Shown one piece after another: positions 1 through 7,624 of a stretch of DNA of 64,000 nucleotides. A program made the translations under genes and the position numbers. Position 1 is the stretch's first letter. The number at the start of each line of letters is the position of its first letter. Below the pieces are notes generated by a model. The model saw nothing but the letters and a program-made list of their open reading frames with translations. It did no database searches and was not told the DNA's origin. Origin of the DNA: Alphaproteobacteria bacterium (GTDB lineage Bacteria; Pseudomonadota; Alphaproteobacteria; JAUHZY01); contig JAUHZY010000001.1 of assembly GCA_030425825.1 (NCBI GenBank), positions 1-64,000 on the forward strand. Direction: 5' to 3'.

Positions 1-136
1 CGCGCTGTGTTCGGCGAAAGGGAGACACATCATCAAAGCCACCAACAAAAGGCTTTCCATCGTACTTGGAAACCCCTTCAACAGCCAGAAGGTCGGCGAG
101 CCCGTCCCGAATATACTTGAGTGTCTTATTATTCAT
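1..136 (-). CDS. Partial hypothetical protein (N-terminal 45 residues) of an integrated element
   Basis: Open frame running off the left edge on the minus strand. The start ATG at 134-136 is preceded by a good ribosome binding site (GAGGG at about 140-144). The visible N-terminus begins MNNKTLKYIRDGLADLLAVE and shows no signal peptide or recognisable motif. It lies inside the segment that ends at the tRNA-fMet fragment at 400-444, so it is probably cargo or a structural gene of that element (inference). Function unknown. Confidence 0.5.
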   Translation of the reverse strand, partial: MNNKTLKYIRDGLADLLAVEGVSKYDGKPFVGGFDDVSPFRRTQR

Positions 137-399
137 CTTCCCTCAAAAACTCTTCTTGTTTTTTATAGTCGCAATATTATATCTTAAAAAGAAACATGAG
201 GCAAGAGGAATTCTAGGGATTTACTAAAATAGAGGTTCAGAAGGCAGAATTTGGAGCTCTCTATGGCACACTGGTGGCACAGTTGGCGGCAAATAATCCC
301 AATAATGCGCCATAGCTCACAAAACATAACTCTTGATAACTGTCTGTTTTATTTGTTATATCTATTTGTGTCGTGTTGTGGCTTGTTCGTTTGAAAATT

Positions 400-444
400 C
401 TCATAACCTGAAGGTCGTAGGTTCAAATCCTACTCCCGCAACCA
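400..444 (+). repeat. 3' fragment of tRNA-fMet (candidate attR site)
   Basis: The sequence from the anticodon loop (CTCATAA at 400-406, anticodon CAT) through the T arm (TAGG-TTCAAAT-CCTA) to the acceptor strand CTCCCGC and A-CCA at 441-444 matches the 3' half of an alphaproteobacterial initiator tRNA. No D arm or 5' acceptor strand precedes it, so it is not a complete tRNA gene. Such fragments are usual attachment-site remnants of tRNA-targeting integrases. Confidence 0.7.
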
Positions 445-494
445 AATCTCTTAATATCAGAAAAATTGTTTTGACAGATTGTCACTTTCCTTGT

Positions 495-704
495 CTAGCC
501 TGGTAAAGTTTTTTCTATTTGGCGCTTTACAGGCCTACTCCTTTTCTTTTTCGTTACCTTGTGGCAACAAGCGATTAGTTTGTTGTTGAATTTTCTCGTG
601 TTTCTTTCTGTATAAACTTTCTTCGGCACGTATTTGGCATCCAAAGCTCTATGAGCTTTGAAGTTCAAATTATATGGAGAATAACGTGCTGAAGATGTGC
701 GCAA
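495..704 (-). pseudogene. Possible remnant of an IS transposase (rve-type C-terminus)
   Basis: A 69-codon frame contains a stretch near its N-terminus (YNLNFKAHRALDAKYVPKKV) that resembles the conserved end of the DDE integrase core in IS3/IS481-like transposases, where a Tyr-Asn, an Arg-x-His, an Ala-Leu and a Pro-x-x-Tyr recur. The rest of the transposase, including the catalytic acidic residues, is absent upstream on this strand. It lies between an integrated element and the flagellin gene, a plausible place for mobile-element debris. The match is by eye and could be chance. Confidence 0.3.
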
Positions 705-858
705 GACAGTTTGGAAGGAAAGAGAACATGGCAGATGTCATGGGCTTGCTCCTGCGTGCTGTTTTGTGTCTGCACACTTCCCTCATAGCCGAAGCGCGTA
801 GCGCGTGGCGTATCATAAGCTCATCGCGAGATGTTGCTCTAACGTATGGAGGTGGGTC

Positions 859-2373
859 ATGATCAATGACATTAAGCTTACTTCCGCGATGAGAAAAAGC
901 TTGTTGAACCATCAGCAGATCAAGGATCTGACAGCGACTGTTGAGAAGCGCCTGGCGACAGGTAAGAAGGTTAATGACATTCTGGACGGTCCTGTTGAGT
1001 ACTTCAAAGCGAAGGGCCTTTATGACAAGGCGGATGGGTTGCTGAAACGCAAAGACGATATTGATCAGGGAATTTCTGTTCTTAAAGGGGCTCAAAATGG
1101 CTTGAGCAGTGGCCGGATGATCATTGAGCAGGTCAAGGGTCTGGCCGAAGAAGCACGCAACGCATCTGCCGCACAGAGAGTTATCCTAGAGGCGAAGGCT
1201 AATGATTTATTAACAGAGTATAATAGCTTGCTTCAAGATACGACGGTTAATGGTACAAACCTTCTGATCGACGCGATCGGTTCTACAAACTTTGATGGTG
1301 CAAATGATCGCGTCGATTTTGGAAGCCCTGCAAACTTGCAGTTCGGAGGGGGTGATCCATTCTCTATTTCTGTCTGGCTTGAAGCTGACTCTACCTCAAG
1401 TATGGATGTTCTAACATATGCAAGTGCTAGTACTGGGTTTAGGGGTATTAGTCTTCGTGTAGGTACGGATGACACGTTACTATATTTTAGTAATGGTGCA
1501 AGAACTTCTACCTGGGGAACAAACTCAAATACCACAGATTATAGTACGCGTTCGCATCTCACAGTTACATATGATCCAACAAACCCTGATGGTGCTGGGC
1601 GCGGTGAAGTTAAAATGTACTATAACGGTTCTGAGGTGACAGTTGATATCACTTCGGGATCACTTTATACCGTGCATGGTATAAGTTATGCAGGTTTAGA
1701 GTTTCAAGTTGCAGAGGATATTTTTCAAAACCAGTTTGACGGTGAAATTGGAGATCTTGCAGTTTATTCTAAGACCCTTAATGCGGCAGAAATAACAAGC
1801 TTGTATAATGGCAATCATATCACTGACTCACAGGAGTTTTATGCGCCAATGAATGAAGGTCAAGGCAGTACAGTTTATGATCTAAGTGGCAATGCAAACC
1901 ATGGAACGATTGTAAACGCAACAATCCCTACACCATTTTGGGATACAACAACAGACCCAATTGCAGAGGGGGTGGACCAAGACCTTGTTGTTGACCTTAG
2001 TGAAGACACAGCTTACACGGTTCAGTCTGTTGATATGCGAAATACTTCTATTGGGCTTGCTTATGCAGATTTCTCAGCGACGAATATTGAAGCAACAATA
2101 GCCAGCATTGATAGTGCGCTTGATCAGATTGATACAACAGCTGCTTCTTTTGCGACCGACTTTGCTACGCTACAAACACGCCTTGAGTTTACGGAAGATT
2201 TAATTAATGCAAATGAAGAAGCTGCTGACAAGTTGACACTTGCCGACCTCGAAGAAGAAAGTGCAAATAGACTTGCTTTGCAGACGCGCGAACAGCTTAG
2301 TGTTTTTTCAATGACAAGCTCACACCGTTCACTTCAAAATATTGTCGACATACTCTTTGGTGGTGGGTCGTGA
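859..2373 (+). CDS. Flagellin with an inserted LamG-like domain
   Basis: Encodes 504 residues from ATG 859, chosen over an upstream in-frame start at 805 because GGAGGTGGG lies at 848-856. Residues 1-138 have the flagellin N-terminal D0/D1 pattern (helical, with RLATGKKVNDILDGP around 31-45). Residues 365-504 form a matching helical C-terminal D1/D0 region ending in FGGGS. Between them, residues about 144-365 read as a beta-rich concanavalin-like LamG domain: FDGANDRVDF, FSISVW, LYFSNG, VKMYYNGSEV, FDGEIGDLAVYSKTLNAAEI, then NHGT. In flagellins this position is the surface-exposed hypervariable region, so the filament surface would display a putative glycan-binding fold. No other flagellar genes are in the window. 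High confidence in flagellin, good confidence in the LamG call. Confidence 0.85.
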   Translation: MINDIKLTSAMRKSLLNHQQIKDLTATVEKRLATGKKVNDILDGPVEYFKAKGLYDKADGLLKRKDDIDQGISVLKGAQNGLSSGRMIIEQVKGLAEEARNASAAQRVILEAKANDLLTEYNSLLQDTTVNGTNLLIDAIGSTNFDGANDRVDFGSPANLQFGGGDPFSISVWLEADSTSSMDVLTYASASTGFRGISLRVGTDDTLLYFSNGARTSTWGTNSNTTDYSTRSHLTVTYDPTNPDGAGRGEVKMYYNGSEVTVDITSGSLYTVHGISYAGLEFQVAEDIFQNQFDGEIGDLAVYSKTLNAAEITSLYNGNHITDSQEFYAPMNEGQGSTVYDLSGNANHGTIVNATIPTPFWDTTTDPIAEGVDQDLVVDLSEDTAYTVQSVDMRNTSIGLAYADFSATNIEATIASIDSALDQIDTTAASFATDFATLQTRLEFTEDLINANEEAADKLTLADLEEESANRLALQTREQLSVFSMTSSHRSLQNIVDILFGGGS

Positions 2374-2481
2374 AAATATTAAAGAACGCGCTTGTCTTCT
2401 TTGGGAGAGGCGTTACAATATCGTCTTTGCGTATTTTATGCTTAATCAGCAACGCGCAAGCAAAAACACAAGAGGGTAACA

Positions 2482-3456
2482 ATGATCGCAGAGAATATTT
2501 TAGACCTAGTTGGAAATACACCAATTCTAAAAGTTAATAATATAGATACTGGTCCATGTAGTCTTTACCTTAAGATGGAAAACTTAAACCCAACAGGCTC
2601 AATTAAAGATCGCATAGCGCTTCACATGATTGAAGCCGCAGAAAAGCAAGGTCATATTAAGCCCGGTGGTTTGTTGGTCGAAGCGTCATCAGGAAATATG
2701 GGTGCAAGTGTTGCTTTAATTGCTGCGCTAAAAGGTTATCGCTTAACGGTTGTTGCAATTGATAAAGTAAGCGAAGAAAAAAGAGCTTTCATGGAAGGCC
2801 TTGGTGCAAAACTTGTCTTAACACCTTCTGATGCTTTGATGGGAGATCCAGAAAATTATATGTCGGTTGCACGTAAAATTGCAGAAGAGGAAGATGGTTA
2901 TTTCTTAAATCAGTTTTTCAATGACGAGAACGCCGTAGGGCATGAAAAATATACAGCACCTGAAGTGTGGCAGCAGATGGAGGGTAATCTTGATGCTGTT
3001 GTTTTGGGGGTTGGCACAAGTGGGACTTTGACAGGTCTTAGTCGTTATTTCGAAAAAAAGGCGCCTCATGTTGAGATGGTTCTGGCAGATCCAGAAGGCT
3101 CTGCATTGGTCAATTACTGGAAAACAGGTGAGCTGTGTGAAACAGCACCTTGGAATGTTGAAGGTATTGGCGAAGATTTTGTGCCTGGATTCGCAGATTT
3201 TTCTCGTGTGACGCAGGCATATACAATTCCGGATCGTGAGAGTTTCGGCGTTGTGTTTGAACTTTTGAAAAAAGAAGGTGTTTTCGCAGGTACTTCTGGT
3301 GGCACCTTAATTGCTGCGGCGCTTCGGTATTGTCGAAGCCAAACAGAGCATAAGCATGTTTTGACGATGGTCTGTGATACAGGCTTTAAATATATGTCAA
3401 AGTATTTCAATCAAGAATGGTTAAACGAAAAAGGACTTTCAGATGTCTCAAAATAA
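2482..3456 (+). CDS. Cystathionine beta-synthase-like PLP enzyme (CysK/CysM family)
   Basis: 324 residues, type II PLP fold. Visible are the PLP lysine in TGSIKDR (about residue 42), the substrate loop SSGNMG and the phosphate-binding loop GVGTSGTLTG, which is slightly altered from the usual GTGGT. It has no C-terminal CBS pair. The stop overlaps the start of the next gene, a Cys/Met-metabolism PLP enzyme, by 14 nt. This pairing suggests condensation of serine (or O-acetylserine) with homocysteine to cystathionine as the first step of reverse transsulfuration. From sequence alone it could also act as a cysteine synthase. Confidence 0.85.
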   Translation: MIAENILDLVGNTPILKVNNIDTGPCSLYLKMENLNPTGSIKDRIALHMIEAAEKQGHIKPGGLLVEASSGNMGASVALIAALKGYRLTVVAIDKVSEEKRAFMEGLGAKLVLTPSDALMGDPENYMSVARKIAEEEDGYFLNQFFNDENAVGHEKYTAPEVWQQMEGNLDAVVLGVGTSGTLTGLSRYFEKKAPHVEMVLADPEGSALVNYWKTGELCETAPWNVEGIGEDFVPGFADFSRVTQAYTIPDRESFGVVFELLKKEGVFAGTSGGTLIAAALRYCRSQTEHKHVLTMVCDTGFKYMSKYFNQEWLNEKGLSDVSK

Positions 3457-4606
3457 AAACTTAAAATTTGCTTCTCAAGTTATTCACGGAGGGCAAGAGC
3501 CCGATCCAACGACAGGTGCGGTGATGATGCCAATTTATGCAACATCAACCTATGTTCAAAGCAGTCCTGGCCAACATAAGGGGTGGGAATATTCACGTTC
3601 GCATAACCCTACGCGTCACGCATTTGAATCTGCGATCGCAACCTTGGAAGGTGGCGTGGCTGGTTTTGCATTCGGCTCTGGTATGGCAGCAATCACAGCA
3701 TTGATGGAAATGCTTGAAGTTGGTGATCATATTGTTGCTGTTGATGATTTGTATGGTGGCACTGTTCGCTTGTTCAATCAGGTCAAAAAAACAAGCCAGA
3801 ACCTAGAGGTGAGTTATGTGAACGCAGATGACCTTGATGCTTTTGAAAAGGCAATTAAACCAAATACAAAAATGATTTGGGTGGAAAGCCCAACAAATCC
3901 AATGCTGCGTTTGGCAGACCTTAAAGCACTTTCAGCAATTGCAAAAAAGCATGGCGTCATCGCTGTGTGTGATAATACTTTCGCGACACCTTATTTACAA
4001 AACCCCATTGAAATGGGCTTTGACATTATTATTCATTCTGTTACCAAATACATTAATGGGCATTCAGATGTTGTTGGTGGTGCTCTTGTTGCTGCAAACG
4101 AAGAGCTTGCCGAAAAGATTGGGTATATTCAAAATGCAACAGGCGGTGTGTTGGGCCCGTTTGACTCTTTCCTTGCATTGAGAGGTATTAAAACGTTGGA
4201 TGTGCGCATGCAGCGTCATTGTGAGAATGCAATGGCATTGGCAACATATTTGGAAGGCCATCCAAAAATTGACTCTGTTATTTTCCCAGGTCTTGCGTCA
4301 CACCCACATCATGAGCTTGCCAAGCGTCAAATGAGAGGCTTTGGTGGTATGTTAAGTTTCTATGTAAAAGGTGGTTTGGACAGCACAGTTAAATTTCTAG
4401 AAAACTGTAAAGTCTTTACACTAGCAGAAAGTCTTGGTGGTGTTGAAAGTTTGATCGAACATCCTGCCATTATGACACATGGTTCGGTTTCTCCTGAGGT
4501 GCGTGAAAAACTGGGGATTACGGATAACTTTGTGCGTGCATCTGTCGGTATTGAAGATATCGAAGACTTGAAGGCAGATATTGATCAAGCGCTTAACTTT
4601 GCTTAA
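3443..4606 (+). CDS. Cystathionine gamma-lyase/synthase family PLP enzyme
   Basis: 387 residues, full length for the Cys/Met metabolism PLP family. Motifs include YSRSHNPTR near the N-terminus, VESPTNPMLRLAD with the cofactor-contacting Asp in VCDNTFATPYLQ, and the PLP lysine in HSVTKYINGHSDVVGG (about residue 200). SLGGVESLIEHPAIMTH is typical of cystathionine gamma-lyases. It overlaps the upstream beta-synthase-like gene by 14 nt, so the two are probably translationally coupled. The likely job is cleavage of cystathionine to cysteine, 2-oxobutyrate and ammonia. Gamma-synthase activity cannot be excluded. Confidence 0.88.
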   Translation: MSQNKNLKFASQVIHGGQEPDPTTGAVMMPIYATSTYVQSSPGQHKGWEYSRSHNPTRHAFESAIATLEGGVAGFAFGSGMAAITALMEMLEVGDHIVAVDDLYGGTVRLFNQVKKTSQNLEVSYVNADDLDAFEKAIKPNTKMIWVESPTNPMLRLADLKALSAIAKKHGVIAVCDNTFATPYLQNPIEMGFDIIIHSVTKYINGHSDVVGGALVAANEELAEKIGYIQNATGGVLGPFDSFLALRGIKTLDVRMQRHCENAMALATYLEGHPKIDSVIFPGLASHPHHELAKRQMRGFGGMLSFYVKGGLDSTVKFLENCKVFTLAESLGGVESLIEHPAIMTHGSVSPEVREKLGITDNFVRASVGIEDIEDLKADIDQALNFA

Positions 4607-5699
4607 AGACGCCTAACAGTTCCAAGTGGTTGCTGCGATAAAACTGATCGATAGGCGTTAAGCTGGTTAGCTTGTAGTTGTTTTTCAAAAGGGTCTTGGC
4701 GTCTCGCAAAAATGTCTCCGGGTTGCATGAAACCATAACAATTTTCTCAAGGTTGCTTTTGGCAAGTTCAATTGTCTGTGCCTTTGCGCCTGCACGTGGA
4801 GGGTTAATCACGGCGGCTTCAAAGGGTTCCAGTAACCTTTGATCCAATGGTTTTTTAAACAAGTCCCTGCGTCTTGCTTCGCCTTTTGATTCTAGATCTT
4901 CATGACGTAAGGCGTTGCTCATTGCCGTAACCATATCAGCATTGCCTTCATATGCTGTCACCATTTTATCATTTGCCAGTAAGGGAAAACTGTACGTGCC
5001 GCAGCCCGAAAACAAGTCTAAAATATGTGTGTTATCTTGCAGGCTTTCACAAATCAGCTCGGTCATTTTATGTTGTGCTTTTTCACTTGCTTGTAAAAAC
5101 GCGCCGATGGGCAAAGCTATTGTTGCTTGTCCAAATGTGATAGTCGCCTTTTCCGAGTCGTACAAGCAATGATACTCACGTACATCTTTAAGGTGCCATG
5201 AGGCGCGTAACACGTCTTTGTTTTCTGATAATTTTGCCAACACAGCTTGGTCACGTTTAATCAGCTCATTCTTCGTGGTGAAAATAATGTCTAAGCCTTG
5301 ATCCAATGCTGTCACATTCACAGCATAAATATTACCAGGCTTTTTCAGTTGATAGAGTGTTTCTTTCAGGCTGACAAGAAAGTGATTTATTTTCTTATCC
5401 ATAATCAAGCACATATCAATGCCAACAACGTCATGACTTTTGGCAGCAAAGAAACCCAGCGTGATATCACCTTTATTCACACTGATTTTTAAGTCTGCAC
5501 GACGGCGTTCATGCTGGCGAATTTTAACCGTTTCTTGCAGGCATGATGAAGCTGTATCCAGCTGCTTCACAATATTTAAAGCAATCTCTTTCTTCAAGAG
5601 GTCATAAGCATCATCATCCAGATGCCACAGGCTGCACCCGCCACATTGTGTTGCGTAGGGGCAGGTGTGTTCAGATAAGCGTTTCTCTAAAACAGTCAT
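4593..5699 (-). CDS. RNA m5U methyltransferase, RumA/RlmD-TrmA family
   Basis: 368 residues. The N-terminal CPYATQCGGCSLWH carries the cysteines that, with a later one, hold a 4Fe-4S cluster in RlmD-type enzymes. The SAM-binding motif is ILDLFSGCGTYSFPL, followed by VINPPRAGAK and the catalytic-cysteine motif VMVSCNPETFLRD near the C-terminus. It is shorter than E. coli RlmD (about 430) and lacks an N-terminal TRAM domain. Expected function is 5-methyluridine formation in 23S rRNA or tRNA; the exact target is not readable. Its 3' end overlaps the convergent gamma-lyase gene by 14 nt. Confidence 0.85.
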   Translation of the reverse strand: MTVLEKRLSEHTCPYATQCGGCSLWHLDDDAYDLLKKEIALNIVKQLDTASSCLQETVKIRQHERRRADLKISVNKGDITLGFFAAKSHDVVGIDMCLIMDKKINHFLVSLKETLYQLKKPGNIYAVNVTALDQGLDIIFTTKNELIKRDQAVLAKLSENKDVLRASWHLKDVREYHCLYDSEKATITFGQATIALPIGAFLQASEKAQHKMTELICESLQDNTHILDLFSGCGTYSFPLLANDKMVTAYEGNADMVTAMSNALRHEDLESKGEARRRDLFKKPLDQRLLEPFEAAVINPPRAGAKAQTIELAKSNLEKIVMVSCNPETFLRDAKTLLKNNYKLTSLTPIDQFYRSNHLELLGVFKQS

Positions 5700-5806
5700 G
5701 GGTTTGTTATACTACAATTCTTCACAAGTTTTTACTGTCTTTTTTGCAGAAATCTGTTACAAGCTTCCTTTAACGAAATAAATGTAAAATAAAGGCTTTG
5801 AGGAAA

Positions 5807-7624
5807 ATGGACAGAACACATATCAGAAATGTTGCGATTATTGCGCACGTTGATCACGGAAAAACGACACTTGTTGACGCGCTTTTGACGCAAACAGGGA
5901 CGTTCCGCGAGAATGAACAAGTCGCCGAACGCGCGATGGACAGCGGTGATATCGAGCGTGAGCGTGGCATTACAATTTTGGCCAAAATCACAGCCATTGA
6001 TTACAAAGAACACCACATCAACATTATCGATACACCAGGTCACGCCGATTTTGGTGGCGAGGTTGAGCGTGTGTTGGGCATGGTTGACGGCGTTGTTTTG
6101 TTGGTTGATGCCGCAGAAGGCCCGATGCCACAGACAAAATTCGTGCTGGGAAAAGCGCTACAGCTTGGTCTGAAGCCGATTCTTGTGATTAACAAAATTG
6201 ACCGTTCTGATTCTCGCATCTCTGAGGTTGTGGATGAGACATTTGATCTGTTCGATTCTCTCGGCGCAACGGAAGAGCAACTTGATTTTCCAATTATGTA
6301 TGCTGTGGGTCGTGATGGTTGGGTCAGTGATGATCCTGAGAATAAAACAGAAAATTGTTTCCCATTATTAGACCTTATGTTGGACCATGTTGATCAGCCA
6401 AAAGCAGATCCTGATAAGCCAATGCGTATGCTGTCGACAATCATTCAGCGTGATCCGTATGTTGGGCGTATTGTGACAGGCTTGATTCACGAAGGAACAG
6501 CAAAACTAAACATGCCTGTGAAAGTGATCGACCGTGAAGGAAATGAGCTGGAAAAAGGTAAAATTACCAAGTTATTTACATTTAAAGGTTTAAAGAAAGT
6601 TGAAGTCACAGAGGCTTGTGCAGGCGATATCGTTGCCATCGCAGGGCTGGGTGAGGCATATGTTTCGCACACGCTTTGTGATGTGTCGGTATCTGAGCCA
6701 TTACCTGCTGTGCAGATTGACCCACCAACATTGACGATGACATTTGGGGTGAATGATTCACCGCTGTCAGGTCAAGATGGGAAGAAGTTGACATCACGTG
6801 AGATTGGCGACCGCCTGGCGGCAGAGGCCGAAATTAACGTTGGCTTAACACTGGACAAGGGCCCAACATCTGAAAGTTTTAAGGTTATGGGGCGTGGTGA
6901 ATTACACCTTGGTGTGTTGATTGAAAACATGCGTCGTGAAGGGTTTGAGCTGTCGATTTCAAGACCAGAAGTTGTTCTGCGTGAAGAAAACGGCAAAAAA
7001 GAAGAGCCATATGAAGAAATCGTTGTCGATGTGGATGAAGAATACGCAGGTGCAGTGATGGAAAAAATGGGTCTGCGCCGTGCCGAGCTTGTCAACATGA
7101 TTGCTGATAACCAAGGTAAGCAACGCCTGGTCTTCGAAGGGCCAAGTCGGGGCATGATTGGATATCGTTCTGAATTCCTAACCGACACGCGCGGCACAGG
7201 AATTTTGACACGTCAATTCAAGCATTACGGTCCGATGAAATCTGAATTGCCAGGCCGTAAAAACGGTGTGTTGGTCAGCATGATGCAAGGCGACGCGGTT
7301 GCGTACGCGTTGTTTAACCTGGAAGATCGCGGTGTGATGTTCGTGAACCCAGGTGATAAGCTGTATGATGGGATTATCATTGGTGAAAATGCCAAAGCAG
7401 AAGACCTGGAAGTTAATCCTGTTAAAGGAAAGCAGCTGACAAACGTTCGTGCTTCAGGAAAAGACGATGCGGTGAAACTAACCCCACCACGTCAAATCAC
7501 TTTGGAGTATGCCCTGACATACATCCAAGATGACGAGCTGGTAGAAGTAACCCCCAACCACATCCGCCTCCGCAAAAAAGGCCTCAACACCAACGACCGC
7601 AAAAAGTTTAAGCGTGGGATGTAG
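5807..7624 (+). CDS. typA: Ribosome-associated translational GTPase TypA/BipA
   Basis: 605 residues from ATG 5807; an in-frame TTG at 5798 is the alternative start. The GTPase domain carries G1 AHVDHGKTT, the switch region RERGITI, G3 DTPGHADF and G4 NKID. The EF-G-like domains and the C-terminal BipA-specific domain follow (for example TRGTGILTRQF and NVRASGKDDAVKLTPP). Full length for the family. BipA is an EF-G-like factor that helps 50S assembly and stress adaptation. It ends in a 17-nt overlap with the convergent KAP ATPase gene. Confidence 0.97.
   Translation: MDRTHIRNVAIIAHVDHGKTTLVDALLTQTGTFRENEQVAERAMDSGDIERERGITILAKITAIDYKEHHINIIDTPGHADFGGEVERVLGMVDGVVLLVDAAEGPMPQTKFVLGKALQLGLKPILVINKIDRSDSRISEVVDETFDLFDSLGATEEQLDFPIMYAVGRDGWVSDDPENKTENCFPLLDLMLDHVDQPKADPDKPMRMLSTIIQRDPYVGRIVTGLIHEGTAKLNMPVKVIDREGNELEKGKITKLFTFKGLKKVEVTEACAGDIVAIAGLGEAYVSHTLCDVSVSEPLPAVQIDPPTLTMTFGVNDSPLSGQDGKKLTSREIGDRLAAEAEINVGLTLDKGPTSESFKVMGRGELHLGVLIENMRREGFELSISRPEVVLREENGKKEEPYEEIVVDVDEEYAGAVMEKMGLRRAELVNMIADNQGKQRLVFEGPSRGMIGYRSEFLTDTRGTGILTRQFKHYGPMKSELPGRKNGVLVSMMQGDAVAYALFNLEDRGVMFVNPGDKLYDGIIIGENAKAEDLEVNPVKGKQLTNVRASGKDDAVKLTPPRQITLEYALTYIQDDELVEVTPNHIRLRKKGLNTNDRKKFKRGM

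Larger units (their letters stand above)
1..444. mobile_element. Right end of an element integrated at tRNA-fMet (partial)
   Basis: The segment left of 444 ends in a 3' fragment of an initiator tRNA gene whose 5' half is missing. This is what the distal end of an element integrated into a tRNA 3' end looks like: the intact tRNA sits at the other end, here outside the window. Positions 137-399 contain no convincing gene. They are AT-rich and include two copies of TGGCACA (264-270 and 275-281) that could be integrase arm sites. No integrase is visible in this part. The element assignment is inferred from the tRNA fragment alone. Confidence 0.5.

Noticed and set aside
674-862. A 62-codon frame ending in YGGGS, similar to the flagellin C-terminus FGGGS, as a remnant of an upstream flagellin copy
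   Set aside because: Only the last few residues agree, and the rest of the frame does not resemble a flagellin. The GGGS part coincides with the ribosome binding site of the flagellin gene.
670-1095. Minus-strand 141-codon frame over the flagellin start
   Set aside because: Shadow of the flagellin coding sequence; no motif.
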